From assembly GCA_964431735.1 (NCBI GenBank), contig CAYSLJ010000035.1, positions 1 to 48,438 of the forward strand: 48,438 nt of DNA. The letters are read 5' to 3'. Position 1 is the stretch's first letter. Each line of letters opens with the position of its first letter. This document shows, one piece after another, positions 22,214 to 29,988 of this stretch. This DNA is from CALARM01 sp964431735 (GTDB lineage: Bacteria; Vulcanimicrobiota; SpSt-956; JAKJGF01). A model generated the notes under the pieces. That model ran no database searches. It saw nothing but the letters and a program-made list of their open reading frames with translations, and was not told where the DNA came from. The position numbers were made by a program, and so were the translations under genes.

Positions 22214-23722
22214 ATGATGACGTTGGAAACAGGTATAGTGCTTAATAATATTTACAGGGTAATAAAACTTCTCGGGAAAGGGGGCATGGGGAATGTCTAT
22301 CTTGTAGAAAGAATTAAAGACGACAAAAAATTTGTGGTAAAAGAACTGGTATTTTCACAGGAAACACAGACTGACATAGTTACCGTAAAAGAAATATTCT
22401 TCCGTGAAGCCGAATTTATGGCAAAATTTTCTCATCCCGGCCTTCCGAAGATGTACGGTGTATTCAGCCATGATGGCAGAGAATATCTTACAATGGACTA
22501 TATAGAAGGTAAAACCCTGGAAGAAATTATTAATTCATCTAAAGAACCTGTAGAGGTGCAGCAGGCCATCACATGGACTATAAAAATCTCCGAAATACTG
22601 GATTATCTTCACAATGCTTTTCATGCTCCCGTAGTCTACAGAGACCTTAAGCCATCCAATATTATAATAACACCGGGAGGATGGCCAAAACTTGTAGATT
22701 TCGGTATTGCCCGTTATTACAACCCTGATAAAGATACAGATACCTTCAAATATGGTTCTCCCGGCTATGCAGCACCGGAACAGTATAAAGGGAGAGGGCA
22801 ATCAACACCTCTGTCTGACATATATGGGCTCGGAGTTATTTTACACCAGATGCTTACAAAACATGACCCGACTCTGAAATTGTTTAACTTTCCTCCTGTA
22901 ACCGATTTGAATTTCTCCGTATCAAAGGAACTGGAAGCTATAGTAAAACGTGCAATGGAACTGGATCCTCTGAAAAGATATATAAGTATGAATGAATTTA
23001 AAGAACAACTGAAAAGATATACAGGTATTTATAAAAAAGACGGAACAGAGGAAAATATAAAAAAGCCAAATAATTTTGCCAGAGCAGGTATACTTATGGC
23101 TATACTGACAATATTTTCTCCCTATGTAGTCGCTATTATACTGAATATAGCAGAAAACATAAGCAGAAATTTCAGCGGCCCCTTACAAATCTTTATGAGA
23201 AAGTGCCTGAATACAGGTCCTGTCATTATAATATTATTGCCTGTAACAGGATTGATTTTCAGTATAACTGGTTCCAGGAAAGCAAAATATGACAGAAGTA
23301 TTTCACAGGAACCTGCCTTAACAGCAATAGTATTTAACGTGCTGGCAATAATGATAGTGTGCCTGCTGGGAGCCGTTTTTGTACCGGGTTTTTTTGCAGC
23401 CAGAGCCCAGGGACAGCTTGCATCATGTGAATCGAACATAAAGAATCTTGCTGCAGCCTTAGAAATGTATGCAACAGATAACAGAGGCTATTATCCTCCT
23501 GCTCTTTCATATCTTACTTATAATAAAAACGGCGGGCCCTATATAAAACACATATATGCATGTCCTGTCTATCTTACAGGATACAAATATGTATATGCCA
23601 CTTCACCTGATAATTTCACCATATGTTGTGAATATAACAATGCTCATAGAAATGCCCTGCGTAAAGACGGTTCATGGCCACAGTATACTCCCGGCAGGGG
23701 GCTCATAGTACCTCAAAGATAA
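22214..23722 (+). CDS. Ser/Thr protein kinase fused to a membrane-embedded pseudopilin-like domain
   Basis: A 502-aa protein. Seen: kinase P-loop GKGGMGNVY (21-29), catalytic Lys in FVVKEL, VVYRDLKPSN (YRD in place of HRD), DFGIARY, YAAPEQY; kinase domain about 12-275. Transmembrane helices follow near 295-315, 330-355 and 375-400. The last segment runs into VPGFFAARAQGQLASCESNIKNLAAALEMYATDNRGYYP, the alpha-1 spine and YP segment of a type II pseudopilin, and ends with ACPVYLTGYKYVYATSPDNFTICC. The pilin part is internal, so it cannot be processed by prepilin peptidase in the usual way. AGGGAGA precedes ATG 22214. Inferred: a receptor-like kinase whose pilin-like ectodomain senses something outside. 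Confidence 0.92.
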   Translation: MMTLETGIVLNNIYRVIKLLGKGGMGNVYLVERIKDDKKFVVKELVFSQETQTDIVTVKEIFFREAEFMAKFSHPGLPKMYGVFSHDGREYLTMDYIEGKTLEEIINSSKEPVEVQQAITWTIKISEILDYLHNAFHAPVVYRDLKPSNIIITPGGWPKLVDFGIARYYNPDKDTDTFKYGSPGYAAPEQYKGRGQSTPLSDIYGLGVILHQMLTKHDPTLKLFNFPPVTDLNFSVSKELEAIVKRAMELDPLKRYISMNEFKEQLKRYTGIYKKDGTEENIKKPNNFARAGILMAILTIFSPYVVAIILNIAENISRNFSGPLQIFMRKCLNTGPVIIILLPVTGLIFSITGSRKAKYDRSISQEPALTAIVFNVLAIMIVCLLGAVFVPGFFAARAQGQLASCESNIKNLAAALEMYATDNRGYYPPALSYLTYNKNGGPYIKHIYACPVYLTGYKYVYATSPDNFTICCEYNNAHRNALRKDGSWPQYTPGRGLIVPQR

Positions 23723-23803
23723 TCAAATCGGCAACAGGGGGAAGGATATTTTTAACATAGAGTAGAATTATTTACTGAATATTGAATACAAGAGGTTTTG
23801 ATT

Positions 23804-26350
23804 ATGGACAGATTGGATAAATGGTTTAACAGGACTGTTAATTTTCTGGCAAATAAAGTATCAAATATTCTGGATAAAACAGATATTATAAAAAATGCCG
23901 GGCATGTTGCCGGACAGAAAATCAAAAAAAGCAGTGATACGTTCATATGCCCCGCAGATTTTCAGGCAAAAAAAGAATTTCTTATCAATGCTTTAAGTCA
24001 TAAAGATTACGATTTCAGGGCAAAAGGGGCAAAATATCTCTCACGAAGGAAATATTTTTCACCTGATATTCTGGATATACTGACTATTTCCACAAAAGAC
24101 AGAGAACCTCTTGTTCGTTATGCAGTTACATTCTCTCTCGGAATGCTCTGCAGTGAAGAACATATTGCCGGGATTCTGGAAGGCTCTTCGGAAGCACGAA
24201 TGAAATTTCCAGGCATCACAAAAGAAAGAATAAACAAAGTCATAGAAGCTCTGAAAGAACTCAGAAAAGACGAAATCCTGTGGGTAAAAACAATGGCAGA
24301 AGAAGCACTCAGAAAAACAGGACACAGTGATACTATAGACGATATAACAGAAAAAGCTTTAGATAAATTGCCGGTACGACTTAAGGAATTAATATTAAAA
24401 GAAGATGAACTTTTTATAGAAGAATCTATAAATCTATGCAGAGAAGACGCAGGTCTTCTTGAAGCACTCTATGACATTGACAGTATAATAACAAGAAAAA
24501 CCCTTCACAGACTTATAGCTGAAACAGATTTCTCTAAAAGCTGGAAATCCATTAAAGCCATATATAAAAAGGCAGAATACAGAATGGATATGGAAATGTT
24601 CGGACTTATTGCTTACAGAATAGAAACAACACACAATCTTTCTCCTGTTTATGATAAAAAAACCTGGAAAAAAAATGACAGATTCTGTAAAAAAACAAAA
24701 TCTTATATGATGAGAAGATGCTGGAGATACCTGAGAAATATTGCAACATATTATCCTGAAGTCTATGCAAATTTTGCCTATTTCTTTTTGAAACATTTCA
24801 AAGACAGTGATGCAGGAAAAATACAGGAAATAGTTTCACACCGTTATAACTGGAATGAAAGAAAACAATATACCATTAGCAAAACCTGTGACCGTTTCAG
24901 TCATCTGTGGACTTTCAATCATATACTCCATAAAAAAAGTAAAAGATATACCTGTAATAATTTACAGTGGAAATGTGCTGAAGGCTATAAATCGTCAGAC
25001 ACAGAACCGCCGGAAAGAGAAGAAGCTTTCTCTGAACTGTGGGAAGAAGACAGTCTTCCTGCTTTTAATCTGTTTCTGGAATCCGAATGCAGAGAAGTAA
25101 GCTCTTTTGCCGTTAAAATTTTAAGAGACAGATTTCCTGGCATATTTAAAAATCTTGCAGATGAAGAAATTTCAGCTCTGTTCAAAAAGCCATATCCTTT
25201 CGTATGTAATACTATAACAGACATATTCAAAACATATTTTGATCCTCTTAACCCTGATAAAAAACTGGTAAAATGTTTTTTAAACTGTGAATTTCAGCCT
25301 GCAAGAGATCTCGCCCATGAATGGGTAAAAAGCAGTCTCTCTTTCTGGAAAGGGGATAAAAAATTCATTATAGATCTCCTCTTTTCACAGTGGGAAGAAA
25401 ATCACTGTTTTGCAATGGAACTGATAGCACTTTATAAAGATCCCCCTGAAATCATATCAGAGTATATAAAAATCCTTATGTCTGTAATCACAAAGGAAGA
25501 ATATATAAAAGGTCTTCACACAGTCATAGTAAAAGGTCTCACGTCTGATTTTTCGGAAGAATTAAAGCTCCTGACCAATGAACAGATATTTCTGTTATTA
25601 AAAGCGCCGTCTCCATGCGTCCAGGAACTGGGAGGAAATATGCTTAAAGAACGGTCTGTTGACCCTTTGAGTATTGACGGACAGACGCTCATAACCTTTG
25701 CCTGTCATGACATACTGTCCATAAGGGAAACAGGAATGGATATGATAAAAAAATCCATATGCAGATGGTCTGAAGATATGACGGAACTGACGGAACTTGC
25801 AGAAAGCAAATGGGAAGTCACCAGAGAATTCGCTTTTAATATGCTGGAAGAGCATTTTACAGTAAATCAATTTACATCTGACATACTGCTGAAACTTTAT
25901 GACAGCAATTATAAAGATGTGCAGGAATTTGCCATGAAAATACTGGGCAAATATCTTTCCGAAGGATATCATGCGGAATTTCTAAAATTCACCGAACATC
26001 CTGACATAAAGGAATTCACTCTCGATATGATAATTGAAAATCTTTCTCCTGAGCCTGATAACATAAAAATTCTCATGCCTTTCTTCAGAAGTATATTATT
26101 TAATGTTAATAAAGGCAGAAAAGCAAAAGATAAACTCTTTAAATATATGGGAAAAATTGCAATGAAGAATGCCTTTATTGCGACGGAACTGATGAGTTTA
26201 CTGGAAGAATTTGCCGGAACCATGACAGAGAGAGATTTTTCAGACTGCCTTACCATTATGACGGGGATAATAACGAAATATCCATATATAAAATCTTCTG
26301 ACATGTCTCTCTTAAATCCGGTAATCAGTGTCCCGGATTCTTCCGGTTAA
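23804..26350 (+). CDS. Large HEAT-repeat protein, possibly WGR/MolR-associated type
   Basis: An 848-aa all-helical protein. Seen: HEAT-like repeats at 50-130 (EFLINALSHKDYDFRAKGAKYLSRR, VRYAVTFSLGMLC) and 430-750 (VSSFAVKILRDRF, VTREFAFNMLEEHF, VQEFAMKILGKYL). A basic aromatic stretch near 290 (KKTWKKNDRFCKKTKSYMMRRCWRYLRNIA) recalls segments of MolR/WGR-associated HEAT proteins, from memory only. ATG 23804 with AGAGG is preferred over the in-frame TTG two codons earlier. It lies 81 bases after the kinase gene on the same strand and is probably co-transcribed, making it a candidate partner or substrate. No catalytic motif seen. Confidence 0.75.
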   Translation: MDRLDKWFNRTVNFLANKVSNILDKTDIIKNAGHVAGQKIKKSSDTFICPADFQAKKEFLINALSHKDYDFRAKGAKYLSRRKYFSPDILDILTISTKDREPLVRYAVTFSLGMLCSEEHIAGILEGSSEARMKFPGITKERINKVIEALKELRKDEILWVKTMAEEALRKTGHSDTIDDITEKALDKLPVRLKELILKEDELFIEESINLCREDAGLLEALYDIDSIITRKTLHRLIAETDFSKSWKSIKAIYKKAEYRMDMEMFGLIAYRIETTHNLSPVYDKKTWKKNDRFCKKTKSYMMRRCWRYLRNIATYYPEVYANFAYFFLKHFKDSDAGKIQEIVSHRYNWNERKQYTISKTCDRFSHLWTFNHILHKKSKRYTCNNLQWKCAEGYKSSDTEPPEREEAFSELWEEDSLPAFNLFLESECREVSSFAVKILRDRFPGIFKNLADEEISALFKKPYPFVCNTITDIFKTYFDPLNPDKKLVKCFLNCEFQPARDLAHEWVKSSLSFWKGDKKFIIDLLFSQWEENHCFAMELIALYKDPPEIISEYIKILMSVITKEEYIKGLHTVIVKGLTSDFSEELKLLTNEQIFLLLKAPSPCVQELGGNMLKERSVDPLSIDGQTLITFACHDILSIRETGMDMIKKSICRWSEDMTELTELAESKWEVTREFAFNMLEEHFTVNQFTSDILLKLYDSNYKDVQEFAMKILGKYLSEGYHAEFLKFTEHPDIKEFTLDMIIENLSPEPDNIKILMPFFRSILFNVNKGRKAKDKLFKYMGKIAMKNAFIATELMSLLEEFAGTMTERDFSDCLTIMTGIITKYPYIKSSDMSLLNPVISVPDSSG

Positions 26351-26372
26351 TAGTTTGGGCAGGAATTACTGC

Positions 26373-26792
26373 CTATTTCCCGGAAAAATTCAATATATAC
26401 TCTTCAGCAGTACATATCGTAATAAGGGATTTTTTATAATCTTTCTTATTTCGTGTAATCAGACAATCTATCTTATTTTCCAGAGCAGTATAATACTGAA
26501 TTGCATCTTCAAAATCATTAAAATCTGATTCCAGAGAAAGTTCTATTATATATTCATTTACCTCTAAGATATTTACAAGGAATTTTAATTTTTTAAGACT
26601 GTTCTTTGCTCTTTCTTTAGAGGTTATTTTCCTGAGTATATAAAATAAATTTGAAAATATTAAAGGACTTACGAAAGCTTTTACGTTTCCTTTTTCAATG
26701 ATAGTAAAAAGTTTTGCGGCAGATAAATAGTGAGGCTCTCTTTTCATAAGCAAATCCAGGATTATATCAGAATCTATAAAAACTTCATTCAT
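26373..26792 (-). CDS. PIN-domain ribonuclease toxin (VapC-like)
   Basis: A 139-aa protein. Seen: FIDSDIILDLLMKREPHYLSA (first acidic residues, with Asp 7/9), the central VSPLIFSNLFYILRK, and DFEDAIQYYTALENKIDCLITRN (the last acidic cluster), in the order of PIN nucleases. Its ATG overlaps the antitoxin stop by one base (TAATG), so translation is coupled. Known: VapC toxins cut tRNA or rRNA. Inferred: toxin of a TA pair. It ends 22 bases from the convergent HEAT gene. Confidence 0.88.
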   Translation of the reverse strand: MNEVFIDSDIILDLLMKREPHYLSAAKLFTIIEKGNVKAFVSPLIFSNLFYILRKITSKERAKNSLKKLKFLVNILEVNEYIIELSLESDFNDFEDAIQYYTALENKIDCLITRNKKDYKKSLITICTAEEYILNFSGK

Positions 26793-27037
26793 TATCTGTA
26801 TTTCTCTATTAAATATTTTGTATATTCTTCTTCAGGGTCAAATGTTTCATCTACTCTTACAATACCGCTCAATTCCTTTACAAGAGGAGAAAAATCTTCT
26901 TCTTTTCTTTCTCCTCCTGTAATAAATTTAAAAAAAATCTCCACCATCTGAGATAGACTCTGACGTCTTTCTTTTGCGTATTCCCTGGCTTTTTCAATTG
27001 TATCTTTATCCAGATTAAGGGTAAGTTTGGTTTTCAT
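26792..27037 (-). CDS. Antitoxin with ribbon-helix-helix N-terminus (DUF6364-like)
   Basis: An 81-aa protein. Seen: MKTKLTLNLDKDTIEKAREYAKERRQSLSQMVEIFF, one beta strand and two helices typical of RHH antitoxins, then an acidic C-terminal tail (EETYDP-like FDPEEEYTKYLIEKYR) expected to wrap the PIN toxin. It lies upstream of the toxin in the same operon. AGGAGG sits before ATG 27037, and two TATACGTATA palindromes lie directly upstream. Inferred: autorepressor and toxin neutraliser. Confidence 0.88.
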   Translation of the reverse strand: MKTKLTLNLDKDTIEKAREYAKERRQSLSQMVEIFFKFITGGERKEEDFSPLVKELSGIVRVDETFDPEEEYTKYLIEKYR

Positions 27038-27049
27038 AAAAGCCTCCTT

Positions 27050-27082
27050 TATACGTATATATTATATAAATTTATACGTATA
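27050..27082. promoter_or_regulatory. Twin TATACGTATA operators of the toxin-antitoxin operon
   Basis: Two identical 10-bp palindromes at 27050-27059 and 27073-27082, 23 bases apart (about two helical turns), straddling the A/T-rich core where the promoter must lie. They fit binding of two RHH antitoxin dimers. Confidence 0.72.
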
Positions 27083-27108
27083 AAGTCAATTCACCATAAA
27101 TATGAAAG

Positions 27109-28083
27109 CTATTTAACGGCTTTTTCTTTTTCATACCATTCCTTCCATTTTTTCACAGTTCCTTCCATATCACTTCTGTCTTTCCCCTGAAATTTCTTTC
27201 CCGTAATCTCTTCAAGGCCGTATACTGCCACCTGTTGCAATGTAGGCTTTTTTGCAGAATAAACTATAGCTCCGCCATCATCATATGCTCCGCCAATAGT
27301 TGTTTTATCCGTATTATCAAGCATAATTATCAGTTTCGGTATTAAATCTTTATCTTTTTTCGCTGTAAGAACAACTACGGCAGAAGATTTTACATAGGGC
27401 TCTCCTTTTTCTATAAATTCCATAAGTTTTTCTTTATTAACAGAACCGAGCTGGCTGAGAGATTCTATTAACCTTGCCTGCACCAGAGGATCTGTTTCAC
27501 TGTCAAGCATTCCATTAAAGATTTCAACGGCTTTATCATCTTTCAGTGCAGCCAATCTCTGAATTGCATCTCTTTTTACATTGGGGCTTTTATCATTCAG
27601 TGCTTCTTTTAAAAGTTCCTTTTGTTTTGCCATTCTTTCATCGGTATTGGAAACATAGGATATACATGTTATGGCTCTGGAACGGAAATAATCTACGGGA
27701 TGTTTCATTACACAGGACAGGACATCGAACTCTTCCGCTTTTTTCTCTTCACTGAGACCTCCTGCATAACAGTTTTCAATGGCTTTAAGACCGATGCGGG
27801 CAACAGATAGATCAGATTTTTCCATAAGATAGGAAAAGAGTGAGAAATCAGACGGATTGTCTTTGCATATTTTTTCAAGCTCTGACAAACCCTGTTTTTT
27901 CTGATTTTCATCAGATGAAGAGACAATAATTTTAACCTGTTCGTCAACTTTTGCTTTCAAAGAAGCATCTATTTTTTTAGCCGCCGGGATGGTAAAACTT
28001 CCACTCTCTTCAGTTGAGGTTTTACATCCGTATAAACCTGTGAGGCATATTATAATAAGACATATAATAACAGAATATTTCAT
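27109..28083 (-). CDS. HEAT-repeat lipoprotein
   Basis: A 324-aa protein. Seen: a lipoprotein signal MKYSVIICLIIICLTGLYGC with the lipobox Cys at 20, then HEAT repeats through residues 60-270 (VARIGLKAIENCYAGG, NVKRDAIQRLAALKDDKAVEIFNGML, LVQARLIESLSQLG, VKSSAVVVLTA), and a C-terminal KKWKEWYEKEK. AGGAGGG precedes the ATG. Inferred: membrane-anchored scaffold outside the cytoplasm, partner unknown. Downstream of the CoA-disulfide-reductase-like gene by 48 bases. Confidence 0.82.
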   Translation of the reverse strand: MKYSVIICLIIICLTGLYGCKTSTEESGSFTIPAAKKIDASLKAKVDEQVKIIVSSSDENQKKQGLSELEKICKDNPSDFSLFSYLMEKSDLSVARIGLKAIENCYAGGLSEEKKAEEFDVLSCVMKHPVDYFRSRAITCISYVSNTDERMAKQKELLKEALNDKSPNVKRDAIQRLAALKDDKAVEIFNGMLDSETDPLVQARLIESLSQLGSVNKEKLMEFIEKGEPYVKSSAVVVLTAKKDKDLIPKLIIMLDNTDKTTIGGAYDDGGAIVYSAKKPTLQQVAVYGLEEITGKKFQGKDRSDMEGTVKKWKEWYEKEKAVK

Positions 28084-28131
28084 AAAATACCCTCCTATAT
28101 AGTTTCAATAGATTTTACTCATATATCGTTG

Positions 28132-29787
28132 TTACTCTCTAAAAAATTTTCCTGTCAGGTATCCGCCGTCTAAATTTTTCACTTCGAAACCATTTTGTTT
28201 TAAAATCCTCTGGGCAACATATGCCCTATAACCTGCTTTACAGTATACTGCTACAGGTTTATCTTTATCTACAGTATCTAAAAGGCTTCGAAATTCATCT
28301 ACAGGTTTCAGGGAAGAACCTTTGATGGTACCTTCGTCGTATTCCTTCTGAGTTCTTACATCAATAAGATTGTATCTATCTTTTACTTCACTAAATTCAC
28401 TGAAGGTCATAGAATCTTCGATGCCGGCCAATCTATTCTGACCTGTCATACCGGCAATATTTACCGGGTCTTTTGCAGAACCGAAGGGAGGAGCATAGGC
28501 CAGATCAAAATTTGCCAGATCTTCTACTGTAGCACCAAAATAAAGAGCTGTAGCAAAAACATCAATTCGTTTATCCACACCATCTTCCCCTGTAACCTGT
28601 GCTCCCAGAAGTTTTCCAGTTTCTTTATGAACAAGAATTTTTGAATGTACCATTTTAGCACCGGGATAATATTCTGCATGAGAATTTGAATGGGTATTAA
28701 CAACTAAATAAGGGATTTTTTCTCTTTTTGCATCATTTTCAGAAATTCCTGTCTTACCTGCTGCTATTTTATTAAACCTTACGATAGAAGTTCCGAGGAC
28801 TCCCCTGAAGGTAAGATTTCCTCCTGCTGCATTTGCCCCTGCCACTCTTCCCTGTTTATTTGCCGGCCCTGCAAGAGGTATCCAGTCCCATTTTCGTGTA
28901 ACAAGATTAAAACTCTCCACTACGTCTCCTGCAGCATAAATATCAGGTATACTTGTTTCCATTTTTTCATTTACCTTTATGGCACCGAAGAAGCCCAGAT
29001 TAAGACCAATATCTTTTGCCAGTTTATTATTCGGTCTCACACCAATGGAAGCTATTACCATATCTGCATTGAGTATATTCCCTTTCTGTAAAATAATTTC
29101 TTTTACTTTACCTGTCTCATCTTTAACAATTTCTTTAAGTCCGTTGCCTAAAATAAGCTCTATACCTGATTCTATCATATGTTCCTCTATGACAGAAACT
29201 ACATCGCCATCCATCAGTGTAAGAACCTGAGGTGCCATTTCTACAAGTGTCACTTTTATTCCCACATGTTTTAATGCTTCTGCTGTTTCCAGTCCTATAT
29301 AACCTCCGCCCAGAACTACTGCACTGTGTGGTTTATTTTCCTGAATAAATTTTAAAATTTTCTCAACATCAGGAACAGTCCGAAGGACAAATACATTCAG
29401 TGCATCAAGTCCCGGTATGGGCGGCATAAAAGGAACAGATCCGGGAGACATAATTAATTTATCATAGGAACATTCAAAGATTTCACCTGTGCTCAGATTT
29501 TTTACCATTACTATTTTCCTGTCAGGGTTTACAGCCATTACTTCATGAAGTACATAAACATCTATATTAAATCTATTCTTAAAATTTTCCGGTTTCTGAA
29601 GAATCAGCTTTTCCTTTCTGGCAATCTCTCCGCTTATATGATAAGGCAGTCCGCAGTTTGCATAGGACATATAGGGGCCTTTTTCAAATATGGTTATCTG
29701 TGCCGATTCATTCATACGGCGGGCTTTTGCCGCAGCAGAAGCACCTCCTGCGACACCGCCTATTATTACTATTTTTAGTTGATTCAT
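28132..29787 (-). CDS. CoA-disulfide reductase-like FAD/NAD(P) oxidoreductase with C-terminal rhodanese domain
   Basis: A 551-aa protein. Seen: FAD site VIIGGVAGGASAAAKARR (7-24), single redox Cys in SYANCGLPYHISG (Cys45), NAD(P) site VVLGGGYIGLETAEAL, FAD site YAAGDVVE, then a rhodanese domain (about 455-551) with active loop YCKAGYR. This is the CoADR-RHD/Npsr architecture. AAGGAGA precedes ATG 29787. Known: such enzymes reduce CoA disulfides, polysulfide or CoA persulfide with NAD(P)H. Inferred: cytoplasmic handling of sulfane sulfur or thiol redox balance. Stands between a HEAT lipoprotein and a repeat block. Confidence 0.93.
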   Translation of the reverse strand: MNQLKIVIIGGVAGGASAAAKARRMNESAQITIFEKGPYMSYANCGLPYHISGEIARKEKLILQKPENFKNRFNIDVYVLHEVMAVNPDRKIVMVKNLSTGEIFECSYDKLIMSPGSVPFMPPIPGLDALNVFVLRTVPDVEKILKFIQENKPHSAVVLGGGYIGLETAEALKHVGIKVTLVEMAPQVLTLMDGDVVSVIEEHMIESGIELILGNGLKEIVKDETGKVKEIILQKGNILNADMVIASIGVRPNNKLAKDIGLNLGFFGAIKVNEKMETSIPDIYAAGDVVESFNLVTRKWDWIPLAGPANKQGRVAGANAAGGNLTFRGVLGTSIVRFNKIAAGKTGISENDAKREKIPYLVVNTHSNSHAEYYPGAKMVHSKILVHKETGKLLGAQVTGEDGVDKRIDVFATALYFGATVEDLANFDLAYAPPFGSAKDPVNIAGMTGQNRLAGIEDSMTFSEFSEVKDRYNLIDVRTQKEYDEGTIKGSSLKPVDEFRSLLDTVDKDKPVAVYCKAGYRAYVAQRILKQNGFEVKNLDGGYLTGKFFRE

Positions 29788-29824
29788 TTTATATTCTCCT
29801 TTTTTTTAATTGAGCAGTTATAAT

Positions 29825-29988
29825 CGTGACGCGTAACGCGTAACGCGTGACGGGTATTTGCATAAGGCGTGATGCGTAATGCGTGATGCGTAATGCGTAG
29901 TTACACGCAGTACCGGGCCGACCACCTGTGTTCGCCCCTACCAGCCACTGGTCACTGCTCACTGGTCACTGCTCACTGGTCACTGCTC
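29825..29988. repeat. Composite heptamer block: CGTRAYG, degenerate GGGCGAACA palindrome, STCACTG
   Basis: CGTGACG/CGTAACG units (29825-29852), CGTGATG/CGTAATG units (29868-29899), a worn form of the GGGCGAACA-GTGTTCGCCC palindrome (29914-29937), and GTCACTG/CTCACTG heptamers alternating from 29946 to 29988. The last ones encode the final residues and TGA stop of PEP carboxykinase. Confidence 0.88.
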
